Position numbers and translations under genes: made by a program. Positions 1 through 7,676 of a stretch of 15,836 nucleotides of DNA are shown in pieces (the first letter of the stretch is position 1; each line of letters opens with the position of its first letter). The DNA comes from DATCDR01 sp036510575 (GTDB lineage Bacteria > Actinomycetota > Acidimicrobiia > Acidimicrobiales > Bog-793), in the NCBI GenBank assembly GCA_036510575.1, contig DATCDR010000196.1:1-15836 (forward strand), written 5' to 3'. The notes beneath the pieces are model-generated. The model was not told where the DNA came from and made no database searches. It was given only the letters and a program-made list of their open reading frames with translations.

Positions 1-43
1 CATGGCCCTCCAGCACGTCATTGATGTTCGTCACGCTCGTCAT
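1..43 (-). CDS. N-terminus of conserved hypothetical protein, cut by window edge
   Basis: Read on the minus strand from the ATG at 43, the frame gives MTSVTNINDVLEGH and then leaves the window. From memory, this opening matches a widespread, often multicopy family of actinobacterial hypothetical proteins that usually begins in nearly the same way (MTSVTNINDVLxGH). I know no established function for that family. No good Shine-Dalgarno is visible; the bases just upstream are GCGTCGCAC. Two hairpins lie behind the start, at 65-83 and 123-148. Only 14 codons are visible, so the call rests on one recognisable peptide and a plausible ATG. Confidence 0.45.
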   Translation of the reverse strand, partial: MTSVTNINDVLEGH

Positions 44-64
44 GTGCGACGCGATAGCGCACGA

Positions 65-83
65 GGGCTGGCTCTGCCAGCCC
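65..83. repeat. 8-bp inverted repeat (hairpin)
   Basis: GGGCTGGC at 65-72 and GCCAGCCC at 76-83 are perfectly complementary around a 3-base TCT loop. It lies 22 bases upstream of the minus-strand start at 43, so it would fall in that gene's leader or promoter region. No T-run follows on either strand, so it is not a standard intrinsic terminator. It could be a leader structure, an operator or the end of a mobile unit. Confidence 0.55.
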
Positions 84-122
84 GACAACATCAGCGCAGT
101 GTCACTCGCGCCGGGAGGAGGC

Positions 123-148
123 CGGGAGGGGGGCTTGCCCCCTTCCCG
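123..148. terminator. Very stable GC hairpin, possible terminator
   Basis: Bases 123-133 pair with 138-148 in an 11-bp stem (one G-T pair) around a 4-base CTTG loop. The stem is nearly all G and C, so it should be extremely stable. It lies downstream of the interrupted acetyltransferase on the minus strand, about 170 bases past that gene's final stop. There is no U-tract on either side, so the terminator role is inference from position and strength. Confidence 0.4.
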
Positions 149-321
149 CTAATGATCAGTCGCTGAAAGGCTTGCGTGGCGGAGGCCGACGGTACGCCCA
201 ATCCGTCGTTACGAGCGGCGTCGGTGAGTGACGATATGAGCTCGACTGAGAAGATTGCCTCTCAGCCTTGTGAGTCCTTCGAGGGAGTCACCCACCGCGG
301 CAACGGATCGGCAGGTTTCGG

Positions 322-906
322 TCAAGACCGGATTCGCAGCCGCATCACCCACCGCCACTTCGCTATTCGCCGGTCTCGCTCGAAGCCGAATTATTCGAAC
401 AGGTCGGCCGGGCCCGTATGGAAATAGGCGCCGCGCTGGGGGGCGCGCCCCTCGACTTGCTCGGGGTAGGCCTCGACGATCCCACCTCCAGCATCGTGGA
501 TGGCGGCCAGCGCCGCGCCGAGGGCCACCCGCGCAACCCCGTTGCGCCGGTGCCCGCTTCCGGTGAAGATGCAACCGATCCGCCAGTCGGGCATCTCGCC
601 CAGGCCCTTGGCATAGGCCTTCGGATTGTTGATGTTTGGAAGCTCCATCGGCGTTCCGAACTGGCACCAGCCGACGCACTCATCGCGGTCGTAAACCAGA
701 ATCTGGTGCACCGTTCCACTTCGAACGTGCGCTTGCTTAGCCACACGGTTCCCAGCGACGGTATGGCCCTTGCCGACGCCCTCTGGGTGGAAACCCATGC
801 ACCAGCAGCCGCCCCAAACCCCGTGGTTAGCCTCCACCAGATGGGCAAAGTCATCCCAAGTATCAGGACTGAGCAGCCGCGTCACATGGGAGCTGACTGA
901 TGCCAT
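322..906 (-). pseudogene. GNAT-family N-acetyltransferase with in-frame TAA near the C-terminus
   Basis: From the ATG at 906 the frame runs 171 codons to a TAA at 391-393. It has the features of a GNAT acetyltransferase subgroup: an N-terminal GGCWCMGFHPEG segment (about residues 32-43), a CVGWCQFG strand, a CIFTGSGHRRNGVA acetyl-CoA loop (about residues 112-125), then AIHDAGGGIVEAYP. The open frame stops at PADLFE. Reading past the TAA in the same frame gives FGFERDRRIAKWRWVMR and a TGA at 322-324. That is the usual ending of this subgroup (LFE-x-x-GF...R...K...VMR). One base change (GAA, CAA or AAA to TAA) explains the break, so the gene is either a very recent pseudogene, a shortened protein, or carries a base error. 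UAA does not encode selenocysteine or pyrrolysine. The substrate is unknown. The start is supported only by fit to the family; its upstream bases carry a weak GGATGG. Confidence 0.8.
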
Positions 907-1129
907 CCATCCAGGGTAACCAGCGGCCTCCTTGCGATAGCGAACGGCTCGTCTTGCGGACGCATGCGATCGTGGCTGGCGTTGGAGTGCTGCTTGGTGT
1001 CACCTGATCTGCATCGCTGTCCCCTGGCGAGAAGGTGACGCCCAGCGCACGCCGACTCACCCATCGGCCCTACCAGTGGCCCGTCGCGGAAGCCAGATGG
1101 ATTACTTCACGGGGACCCGGCCAGTGCTC

Positions 1130-2086
1130 TCAGCTAATCCGGCTGAGGCGGCGGAATACCTTGTAATAAACGGGCGGGTCGAAGCGCACACCGAGGTTCA
1201 CGAAGGAGACCTCGCCGACGTAGAGGTTGCCCTTCGAATCGACCGCCATGCCGTGGGGCGCGATGAACTCGGTCGGCGCGTCGCCGCGCGCGGTGCTCCC
1301 GAGGCGCGCGAGCAACTTGCCGTCGTGCGAGAGGACGTTCAGGCGGTGGCCGAGGGCCGGGTGATCGAAGAGCTCCGCAATCTGTATCTGCTCTCCGACG
1401 TAGATGGTGCCGCTCTTGTCCATAGCGAGCGCCTGGGGCCGGTAGAGGTAGGGCCAGATCTCCTGGAGTGCCCCGAGCTTGTCGAATACCTGGACGCGGC
1501 TGTTCTCCCGGTCGTTCACGAAGACGTTCTCGTCGCCGTCGATGACGACGTTGTGGGGGATCTGAAACTGGCCGGGTGCGACGCCCGCCTCGCCCCAAGA
1601 GAGGATGTGGCGACCGTCGGGTGCGTAGCGGTGCACACGGGAGTTGCCGTAGCCATCGGTGATGTACACGTCCCCGCTGACCGGGGACACCGCGACATTC
1701 GTCGGCGTGTTGAAGGGATTACCACTCCACTTCTCCGCCGGCTCGAACTGCTTGCCGATCGTCAGCACAAGCTCACCTTCGAGCGTGTATTTCTTCACAC
1801 AGTGCTGATTGTCATTGACAGTCCAGATGAAGTCGTCCGCGCTCGCGCAGATGCCATGCGCCCGGCGATCGAACTCGCCCTCGCCCCAGGAGCGGAGGAA
1901 GTTGCCGTTGCTGTCGAAGACGATGATCGGATGCTGTCCGCGATTCATCACGTAGACGTTGTCATGTGAGTCGACAGCGACACCGGAAACCTCGATGAAG
2001 TCCCAGCCCTCGGTCTCTGGGACCTTGGCCCACTCCTGTAGGGACTCGTAGCGAAAGCCACCGTCCTCGATGATGTTGTCAGCCAT
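1130..2086 (-). CDS. NHL-repeat six-bladed beta-propeller protein (peptidylglycine amidating lyase-like)
   Basis: This 318-residue protein has repeated NHL-type blades: VSGVAVDSHDNVYV, HGICASADDFIWTV, PTNVAVSPVSGDVYITD, PHNVVIDGDENVFVND, PQALAMDKSGTIYVGE and PHGMAVDSKGNLYVGE, each followed by a strand such as VHRYAPDGR or VQVFDKLG. The blade pattern resembles bacterial relatives of the peptidyl-hydroxyglycine amidating lyase domain. In practice these are usually annotated as NHL or SMP-30-type proteins of unknown substrate. There is no signal peptide, so a cytoplasmic location is likely. I chose the ATG at 2086 over upstream in-frame starts because GGGGGA sits 4 to 9 bases before it and the propeller begins shortly after. 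It is divergent from the peroxiredoxin. Homologues often sit in catabolic gene neighbourhoods, which fits the Rieske and LLM enzymes nearby, but no reaction can be assigned. Confidence 0.85.
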   Translation of the reverse strand: MADNIIEDGGFRYESLQEWAKVPETEGWDFIEVSGVAVDSHDNVYVMNRGQHPIIVFDSNGNFLRSWGEGEFDRRAHGICASADDFIWTVNDNQHCVKKYTLEGELVLTIGKQFEPAEKWSGNPFNTPTNVAVSPVSGDVYITDGYGNSRVHRYAPDGRHILSWGEAGVAPGQFQIPHNVVIDGDENVFVNDRENSRVQVFDKLGALQEIWPYLYRPQALAMDKSGTIYVGEQIQIAELFDHPALGHRLNVLSHDGKLLARLGSTARGDAPTEFIAPHGMAVDSKGNLYVGEVSFVNLGVRFDPPVYYKVFRRLSRIS

Positions 2087-2440
2087 CAGATCCCCCGTTC
2101 GCCGCCTAATCGGCGCCATGGTAATCGGTGGATCTGGTGCCCTCGGGAGCGGACGCAGTGCTTGAACTGCTCGTTGGCGCGCACCGCTCGAACCATGCGA
2201 ACAGAGAAGGGGCCGGATCTCGCCCACCGATTCGATCGCCGCATTGCGGGCGCGCTGCCCGTCGCGAGCCAATGGCGCGCCGAGTCACTGAAGCAGAGCT
2301 TGCTTGTTTCATATCGACATCGACGCCGCAATCTCTGGCCGTAGTCACCCGAATGGTGTTTGGCGCTCCGCGGTAGGGTGATCGCGCAGTTCGGCGCGGC
2401 GCCAAGATCATTCGGCGCACTCACTTTCCAGGAGGAAATC
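2087..2440. other. Divergent spacer, no gene seen
   Basis: These 354 bases separate the minus-strand NHL protein from the plus-strand peroxiredoxin and should hold both promoters. Frames in both directions are open here, but their peptides are Arg/Ala/Pro-rich with no family resemblance, as expected by chance in high-GC DNA. I could not pick out a convincing -35/-10 pair on either strand. The only clear signals are the two ribosome binding sites at its edges. Confidence 0.6.
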
Positions 2441-2917
2441 GTGGCGGAGATTGGCGACAAGATTCCGGAGGTAACCCTTCGACGGATGACAGCTAGTGGA
2501 CCGGAGTCGGTGTCTAGCACCGAGGTGCTCGGAAGCGGCAAGGTCGTGCTCTTCGCTGTTCCGGGGGCGTTCACCCCGACGTGCTCGGACTACCACCTGC
2601 CCGGCTTCGTCATCCGTAGCGAAGAGTTCAAGGCCAAAGGCGTCGCAACGGTCGCTTGTGTCGCGGTGAACGATGCCTTCGTCATGGGTGCCTGGGGCAC
2701 CGCACAAAACGTCGGTGACGTGCTCATGCTCGCCGACGGCAGTGGCGAGTTTGCCAAGGCGATGGGACTCGAGTTCGATCTCTCCGCCGGCGGGCTCGGC
2801 ATCCGATCGAAGCGGTACGCGGCGATTCTCGAGGACGGCGTCATCACCTACCTCGGCGTAGAGGCTGCTCCTGGCTTGTCGGTGAGCTCGGCCGAGTCGG
2901 TTCTCGCCGAGCTGTAG
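2441..2917 (+). CDS. Peroxiredoxin, Prx5 type (1-Cys-like)
   Basis: This 158-residue thiol peroxidase reduces hydrogen peroxide or organic hydroperoxides in the cytoplasm. The peroxidatic motif PGAFTPTCS places the catalytic cysteine at residue 48, with Thr45 before it. The conserved arginine of the active site lies in GIRSKRYAAIL. A second cysteine (residue 73, in VATVACVAV) matches the non-resolving cysteine position of the family. There is no C-terminal resolving cysteine, so it should be recycled by an external thiol as a 1-Cys enzyme (inference). The GTG at 2441 is the start: AGGAGG at 2430-2435 sits 5 bases upstream, and the upstream in-frame codons do not look like protein. The length is normal for bacterial Prx5. 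It lies 155 bases before pdxS, and a small 5-bp hairpin follows its stop at 2926-2938. Confidence 0.93.
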   Translation: MAEIGDKIPEVTLRRMTASGPESVSSTEVLGSGKVVLFAVPGAFTPTCSDYHLPGFVIRSEEFKAKGVATVACVAVNDAFVMGAWGTAQNVGDVLMLADGSGEFAKAMGLEFDLSAGGLGIRSKRYAAILEDGVITYLGVEAAPGLSVSSAESVLAEL

Positions 2918-3072
2918 CCGTCAGCCGAGCCTGGCTCGCCCCCGACTCGCGTCGTTGTGGGCAGTCAGACCGGCTGATTTCGCGGGCGCGTCTGTCGCGG
3001 TTGTGGCAGCTCACGTGCACCGAGATCGTTCGGCCATCTCGGCGACGGTCGCGGAGGCGGTAGATTTCTTCT

Positions 3073-3981
3073 ATGACCAGCGAACAGCGCGTACCAGAGA
3101 CCACCCAGGGCACCGGCACCTTCCGGGTGAAGCGCGGCCTTGCAGAGATGCTCCGCGGTGGCGTCATCATGGACGTCGTCGACGCCACGCAGGCAAAGAT
3201 CGCTGAAGATGCCGGCGCCGTCGCGGTGATGGCACTCGAGCGCGTGCCGTCGGACATCCGTCGAGATGGTGGCGTCGCGAGGATGAGCGATCCTGAGCTG
3301 ATAGCCGGCATCCAGGCGGCGGTCACGATCCCGGTGATGGCGAAGGCTCGTATCGGCCACTTCGCCGAAGCGCAGATCCTCCAAGCGCTAGAAGTCGACT
3401 TCATCGACGAGAGCGAAGTGCTGACACCCGCCGACGAGGCGTACCACATCGACAAGTGGGCATTCTCGATCCCGTTCGTGTGCGGCGCGACCAACCTCGG
3501 TGAGGCGCTTCGTCGCATCTCTGAGGGCGCGGCGATGATCCGTTCGAAGGGCGAGGCGGGAACCGGCAACGTGGTCGAGGCGGTGCGGCACCTCCGCCAG
3601 ATCCTCGGCGACATCAAGAAGATCACCACCGCGGACTCCGCCGAGCTCTTTGGCTGGGCGAAGAACCTGCAAGCACCACTTGGTCTCGTCCAAGAAGTCG
3701 CCGAGACCGGCAAGCTGCCGGTTCCGCTCTTTTGCGCAGGCGGTCTTGCGACCCCTGCGGACGCGGCACTCGTGATGCAACTCGGCGCTGAGGCGGTGTT
3801 CGTCGGTTCGGGCATCTTTAAGAGCACCAACCCTGCACTCCGGGCGAGAGCGATAGTCGAGGCGACGGCGCACTATATGGACGCGGCGATCTTGGCGAAG
3901 GTTTCGAGTGGGATCGGTGAGCCAATGGTTGGCGCCGAAATCTCCACGCTCGAGGTAAAGCTCGCCGAACGCGGCTGGTGA
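3073..3981 (+). CDS. pdxS: Pyridoxal 5'-phosphate synthase, lyase subunit PdxS
   Basis: PdxS condenses ribose 5-phosphate, glyceraldehyde 3-phosphate and ammonia into PLP on a TIM barrel that forms dodecamers. This 302-residue protein is full length. Visible family features are VKRGLAEMLRGGVIMDVV with the catalytic Asp34, the substrate-binding lysine Lys91 in MAKARIGHFAEAQIL, the second lysine Lys159 in IRSKGEAGTGNVVEAVRH, and PFVCGATNLGEALRRI. By alignment to the Bacillus enzyme these match its Asp24, Lys81 and Lys149. The segment YHIDKWAFSIPF is slightly divergent from the usual form. GGAGG at 3053-3057 lies 15 bases before the ATG, a long spacing, but the protein starts as the family does. 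A 7-bp inverted repeat (3020-3026 and 3036-3042) sits upstream and could be regulatory. The stop overlaps the GTG of pdxT, so the two are translationally coupled. Confidence 0.98.
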   Translation: MTSEQRVPETTQGTGTFRVKRGLAEMLRGGVIMDVVDATQAKIAEDAGAVAVMALERVPSDIRRDGGVARMSDPELIAGIQAAVTIPVMAKARIGHFAEAQILQALEVDFIDESEVLTPADEAYHIDKWAFSIPFVCGATNLGEALRRISEGAAMIRSKGEAGTGNVVEAVRHLRQILGDIKKITTADSAELFGWAKNLQAPLGLVQEVAETGKLPVPLFCAGGLATPADAALVMQLGAEAVFVGSGIFKSTNPALRARAIVEATAHYMDAAILAKVSSGIGEPMVGAEISTLEVKLAERGW

Positions 3982-4601
3982 GCGCGATGCCGGGGTCGAC
4001 CCGGCGCATCGGCGTCCTAGCCCTCCAAGGCGACGTCACCGAACACGTGGCGGCGCTCGAACGACTGGGCGCGGCGGTCGGGCTCGTTCGCCTGCCAGAC
4101 GACCTCGATGCGATCGATGGCCTCGTGATCCCTGGTGGGGAGTCGACGACGCTGATGATGCTGATCGACTCAGCAGATCTTCGCGCGCCACTGAGCGCCC
4201 GTCTCGAGGCGGGTATGCCGGCACTTGGCACCTGTGCGGGGATGATCCTGCTCAGCACCGAGGTGCTCGACGGTAGGGCGGATCAACTGCCCTTTGGCGC
4301 GATCGACATCTCGGTCCGGAGAAACGCGTTCGGCCGCCAGAGCGAGTCGTTCGAGGCCGACATCGAGGTGCGCGATTTCGAGGCACCGATGCATGCGGTG
4401 TTCATCCGCGCTCCTGCGATCGAGCGCCTTGGACCCGGCGTTGAGCAGCTTTCGAAGGTCGAGGTCGAGGGCTCGACGCGAGTGGTGCTGGCGAGGCAAG
4501 GAGTCGTGACGGTGACGTCGTTCCACCCCGAGCTCGCCGGCGACGATCGACTGCACCAGCTGCTGCTCAACGACTGCTCTTCTGGGGTGACCCGCTCCTA
4601 G
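3978..4601 (+). CDS. pdxT: Pyridoxal 5'-phosphate synthase, glutaminase subunit PdxT
   Basis: PdxT is the class I glutaminase that hydrolyses glutamine and channels ammonia into PdxS. The 207-residue protein shows RIGVLALQGDVTEH, the GGEST loop, the nucleophile Cys86 in GTCAGMILL, and the catalytic His183 and Glu185 in SFHPELAGDDRLH, so the catalytic triad is complete. The GTG at 3978 overlaps the pdxS stop in a GTGA tetranucleotide, the usual coupling for this pair. An ATG at 3987 is an alternative start and would lose only three residues. No GntR-type PdxR regulator is present in the window. Confidence 0.97.
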   Translation: MSAMPGSTRRIGVLALQGDVTEHVAALERLGAAVGLVRLPDDLDAIDGLVIPGGESTTLMMLIDSADLRAPLSARLEAGMPALGTCAGMILLSTEVLDGRADQLPFGAIDISVRRNAFGRQSESFEADIEVRDFEAPMHAVFIRAPAIERLGPGVEQLSKVEVEGSTRVVLARQGVVTVTSFHPELAGDDRLHQLLLNDCSSGVTRS

Positions 4602-4715
4602 CCCCGATGGCGAGCCGGTGCGTCAGCCTTCTGGCTACGTCCCACCTTGTCGGGGCCCGTCGGGTCCGGTAGCCTCGGCCGACAGTCGGGGGGCACTGAC
4701 GGGAATGAGCAGTCG

Positions 4716-5903
4716 ATGACGGCGGAGCTGCGGCACGGCATTTTCTTGGCGCCATTTCACCAGGTGCACGAGAACCCGACGCTGTGCATCGAGCGGGATT
4801 TCGAGCTCGTCCAGCTGCTCGATCGTCTGGGCTTTAACGAGGCCTGGATCGGTGAGCACCACTCTGCGGGATTCGAGACCATCAGCTCTCCTGAGCTCTT
4901 CATCGCTGCCGCGGCGGAGCGGACGCGCCATATCCGCCTTGGGACCGGCGTGATTTCGTTGCCGTATCACAACCCCTTGATGGTCGCGAACCGGATGGTC
5001 CAGCTCGATCACATGACCCGCGGGCGGGTGATGTTCGGCGTCGGTCCCGGTCTATTGGCCTCTGACGCACTGATGCTCGGCATCGATCCGATGGTGCAGC
5101 GCGACCGCATGGCCCAAGCCATCGACGTGATCCTTCGCCTCTTAAACGGTGAGGTCGTGACCGAGACCACGGACTGGTACTCCTTGCACGAGGCTCGACT
5201 CCACCTCGTGCCGTTCACCCATCCGTATCCGGAGATCGCGGTAGCGAGCGCGGTCACGCCCTCTGGTGGGCGGCTCGCCGGTAAGCACGATCTCGGCATG
5301 CTTTGCGTAGCTGCAGGTGAGCGGGCTGGATTTAACGCGCTCGACGTCAACTGGAACCTCGCGTGTGAGATCGCGGCGGAGAACGGTCGGACGATGGACC
5401 CAGCTCGCCTGCGTCTCGTGGTCCCGATGCACCTGGCTGACACCCGGGAGCAGGCTGCCGCCGATGTGCGCTTCGGCTTGAAGCAGTACATCGACTACAT
5501 GAACAACAACCAGCCGCGATTTCATGTCCCAGAAGGCGCGGACACCGTTGACTGGTACCTCGGCGAGAACCTCGCTGTCATCGGAACCCCAGACGACGCC
5601 ATCGAGCGGATCGAGACGTTGCGTGCCAAACAGGGTGAGTTCGGAGCAGTCCTGTTGTACGCGCACAACTGGGCGGACTGGGATCAGACGAAGCACTCCT
5701 ATGAGCTCTACGCCCGCTACGTGATGCCGTATCTAAGTGGGGCCAATGCTGCCCGTGACGACTCCTATCGCTGGGTGAGCGCCCACACCGGTCAGTTGAG
5801 CGACCTGCGAAGCGCCGCTGCAAAGAAGATGTTCGATCAGCACGAGGCCGAACGTGGCGCGACGGCGCGACCAGAGGCATCCCAGACCCAGCTGCTCAGC
5901 TAG
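4716..5903 (+). CDS. LLM-class flavin-dependent monooxygenase, limonene 1,2-monooxygenase (LimB)-like
   Basis: This 395-residue bacterial luciferase-family protein is expected to oxidise an organic substrate with reduced flavin and oxygen. Recognisable pieces are RHGIFLAPFHQVHENPTLC at the N-terminus, GFNEAWIGEHHSAGFETISSPELF, the LGTGVISLPYHNPLMVANRM strand and loop, and RGRVMFGVGPGL. From memory, these resemble the limonene 1,2-monooxygenase subgroup of Rhodococcus in both sequence and length. The true substrate cannot be read from the sequence, because many LLM paralogues share this architecture. The ATG at 4716 is preferred: the family starts at this point and GGGA lies 11 bases upstream, whereas the codons before it are low-complexity. 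It follows pdxT by 114 bases, so it may be co-transcribed or have its own promoter. Reduced flavin would have to come from a reductase outside the window. Confidence 0.88.
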   Translation: MTAELRHGIFLAPFHQVHENPTLCIERDFELVQLLDRLGFNEAWIGEHHSAGFETISSPELFIAAAAERTRHIRLGTGVISLPYHNPLMVANRMVQLDHMTRGRVMFGVGPGLLASDALMLGIDPMVQRDRMAQAIDVILRLLNGEVVTETTDWYSLHEARLHLVPFTHPYPEIAVASAVTPSGGRLAGKHDLGMLCVAAGERAGFNALDVNWNLACEIAAENGRTMDPARLRLVVPMHLADTREQAAADVRFGLKQYIDYMNNNQPRFHVPEGADTVDWYLGENLAVIGTPDDAIERIETLRAKQGEFGAVLLYAHNWADWDQTKHSYELYARYVMPYLSGANAARDDSYRWVSAHTGQLSDLRSAAAKKMFDQHEAERGATARPEASQTQLLS

Positions 5904-6115
5904 GGCCCTAGCCGCTGCCGGTCGGTGCACTTCGACTCTGGGGTCTCCCGCTGAACCGCTCGAGATGAGCCCTTTCCGGCAAGCGCGTTGTCCGCAGCGC
6001 CTGGGATTTTGAACCCGCTACGAGGCGAGAGAACCGTAGGCTCAGGTGGCGTAATGAGCCGTCGGGCGACGGTCGCGTCGACGTGGTCGACGAAGTAAAG
6101 ACGAGGTTTTGTGCG

Positions 6116-6568
6116 ATGGAGATCAAAGAGCTCGGTCATATCGTGTTGTACGTAAAGGACCTGGAGCGATCCGTGCACTTCTATCGCGACGTACTTGGTT
6201 TCCATGCGCTCACGCCCGACGACGTGCCGCTTCGCGGGGCGATGGCGTTCTCGTCGGGTCGCACGCACCATGAGCTGTTGCTCATCGAGGTTGGCGAGGG
6301 AGCACCTCATCCAGGGACGGGGTACCGGTCGGGTCTCTACCACTTCGGACTGAAAGTCGGCGACACCGATGAAGAGCTTCGAGAGGTGCTCGCGACGCTC
6401 GAGCGCGAAGGTGTCCGTGTAGTTGGGTCCGCGGATCACACCACCACCCACAGCCTCTATCTCTTGGATCCAGACGACAACGAGCTCGAGCTCTACATCG
6501 ACGTACCAGGCGTCGATTGGAAGAATCCGAACAACATCTTGGCGCCGACCAAGCAGCTTGTCCTCTAG
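6116..6568 (+). CDS. VOC-family (glyoxalase / extradiol dioxygenase-like) protein
   Basis: This 150-residue, single-domain vicinal-oxygen-chelate protein opens with LGHIVLYVKDLERSVHFYRDVLGF and ends with LYLLDPDDNELELYID. Probable metal ligands are His8, His76 (in LYHFGLKV) and Glu125 (in NELELY), the usual 2-His-1-carboxylate set. It may act as a one-domain extradiol dioxygenase, isomerase or lyase, and the substrate is unknown. GAGG at 6103-6106 lies 9 bases before the ATG at 6116, and the conserved domain begins right after it, so the longer upstream reading is not used. The preceding spacer of 212 bases contains no gene. Its position between an LLM monooxygenase and a PLP enzyme hints at degradation or detoxification of small carbonyl compounds (inference). 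Confidence 0.87.
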   Translation: MEIKELGHIVLYVKDLERSVHFYRDVLGFHALTPDDVPLRGAMAFSSGRTHHELLLIEVGEGAPHPGTGYRSGLYHFGLKVGDTDEELREVLATLEREGVRVVGSADHTTTHSLYLLDPDDNELELYIDVPGVDWKNPNNILAPTKQLVL

Positions 6569-6658
6569 GAGTAAGTAGCCTGCTTTGCCGGTTTGGTCGT
6601 CGCGGCGAGGAGCACTCCTGGCGCCATAGGCAAGGGGCGATCGTGCAATGCTTCCGAG

Positions 6659-7630
6659 GTGCAGTTCACCCTTGAAGAGCTCGACTGGGCGAGTGAGGTA
6701 GTCGCTCGCCGCGTCCCGCCGACGCCGGAGTACGTGTGGCCGATCCTATGCCGCGACGTAGGCGCCGAGGTATGGGTCAAGCACGAGAACCACACGCCTA
6801 CCGGCGCGTTCAAGGTACGTGGCGGCCTCGTCTACGCCGAACGGCTCCAGCTCGAGCGACCTGACGTAAAGGGAATCATCTCGGCCACGCGCGGTAATCA
6901 CGGCCAGAGCCTGGCGTTCGCCGGTACCGCCTGCGGCTTAGCGGTCACGATCGTGGTGCCGCACGGGAACTCCAGGGACAAGAACGCCTCGATGCGGGAG
7001 TTCGGTGCCGAGCTCATCGAACACGGTCGTGACTTCCAAGAGGCTCGCGAGTACGCGCTCGAGATCGGCGCTGAACGGGGACTCGAGACGGTCCCGTCTT
7101 TTCATCCCGATCTCGTGCTCGGTGTGGCGACGTATGCCCGCGAGCTGTTCGCGAGCGCCTGGGAGCTTGACGCGGTCTACGTCCCGGTGGGCATGGGTTC
7201 TGGAATCTGTGGCCTGATCGGCGTGCGTGATCTACTCGGGCTCCGAACCGAGATCGTCGGCGTGGTGGCGAAGAACGCACCCGCGTACGCGCTCTCGGTA
7301 GCGGCGGGGCACGTCGTTACCACCGAGTCCGCGGCGACCTTCGTAGACGGCGTCGCTGCCCGCTCGCCCGACGCGGAGGCGATCGCCATCATCTCGAGTG
7401 GAGCGGCCCGCATCGTCACCGTCAGTGAAGATGCTGCGGCAGACGCGATGCGGAGGCTCTTTGTCGCCACGCACAACGTCGCTGAGCCTGCAGGAGCACT
7501 CGCATTGGCAGGACTGCTCGCGGAGCGCGAAGCCGCACAGGGGAAGCGAGTCGCAGTGATCCAATCCGGAGGAAACGTCGACGCCGCCGTGTTGACGAAG
7601 GTGTTGTCGGGAAAGACACCGGCGGCGTAA
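6659..7630 (+). CDS. PLP-dependent threonine/serine dehydratase-family enzyme
   Basis: This fold-type II PLP enzyme is about 323 residues long. The Schiff-base lysine is Lys52 in HENHTPTGAFKVRGG, followed by SATRGNHGQSLAFAG (the substrate asparagine loop) and PVGMGSG at residues 176-182, which binds the PLP phosphate. There is no C-terminal ACT domain, so it resembles catabolic or short threonine dehydratases more than the allosteric biosynthetic enzyme. Threonine or serine deamination to 2-oxobutyrate or pyruvate is the likely reaction, but related 3-hydroxyaspartate dehydratases look similar. The start is uncertain. No in-frame ATG exists near the expected N-terminus; GTG at 6659 fits the family (VQFTLEELDWA...) but has no clear Shine-Dalgarno, and TTG at 6593 is the only longer option. 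It shares the stretch with PLP synthase genes, which supply its cofactor. Confidence 0.88.
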   Translation: MQFTLEELDWASEVVARRVPPTPEYVWPILCRDVGAEVWVKHENHTPTGAFKVRGGLVYAERLQLERPDVKGIISATRGNHGQSLAFAGTACGLAVTIVVPHGNSRDKNASMREFGAELIEHGRDFQEAREYALEIGAERGLETVPSFHPDLVLGVATYARELFASAWELDAVYVPVGMGSGICGLIGVRDLLGLRTEIVGVVAKNAPAYALSVAAGHVVTTESAATFVDGVAARSPDAEAIAIISSGAARIVTVSEDAAADAMRRLFVATHNVAEPAGALALAGLLAEREAAQGKRVAVIQSGGNVDAAVLTKVLSGKTPAA

Positions 7631-7676
7631 GCCGGCCGAGCGTCGTCTCGAACGGTGATCGTGATAAGACCTCGAC

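Noticed and set aside
391..393. Recoded stop (selenocysteine or pyrrolysine) in the acetyltransferase
   Set aside because: The codon is TAA, which is not used for either residue, and no downstream insertion element is visible.
1076..1969. Long plus-strand ORF of 297 codons
   Set aside because: It lies opposite the NHL-repeat protein; the minus strand has clear blade repeats, a ribosome site and a family match, so this is an antisense shadow.
2844..3830. Minus-strand ORF of 328 codons across pdxS
   Set aside because: Serine/alanine/arginine-rich low-information translation opposite a highly conserved gene; no ribosome site.
5990..6060. Possible tRNA on the minus strand (GCGGGTTCAAAATCCC resembles a T-arm)
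   Set aside because: The T-stem pairs in only about three positions, and no matching acceptor stem, D-arm or anticodon arm can be folded around it.
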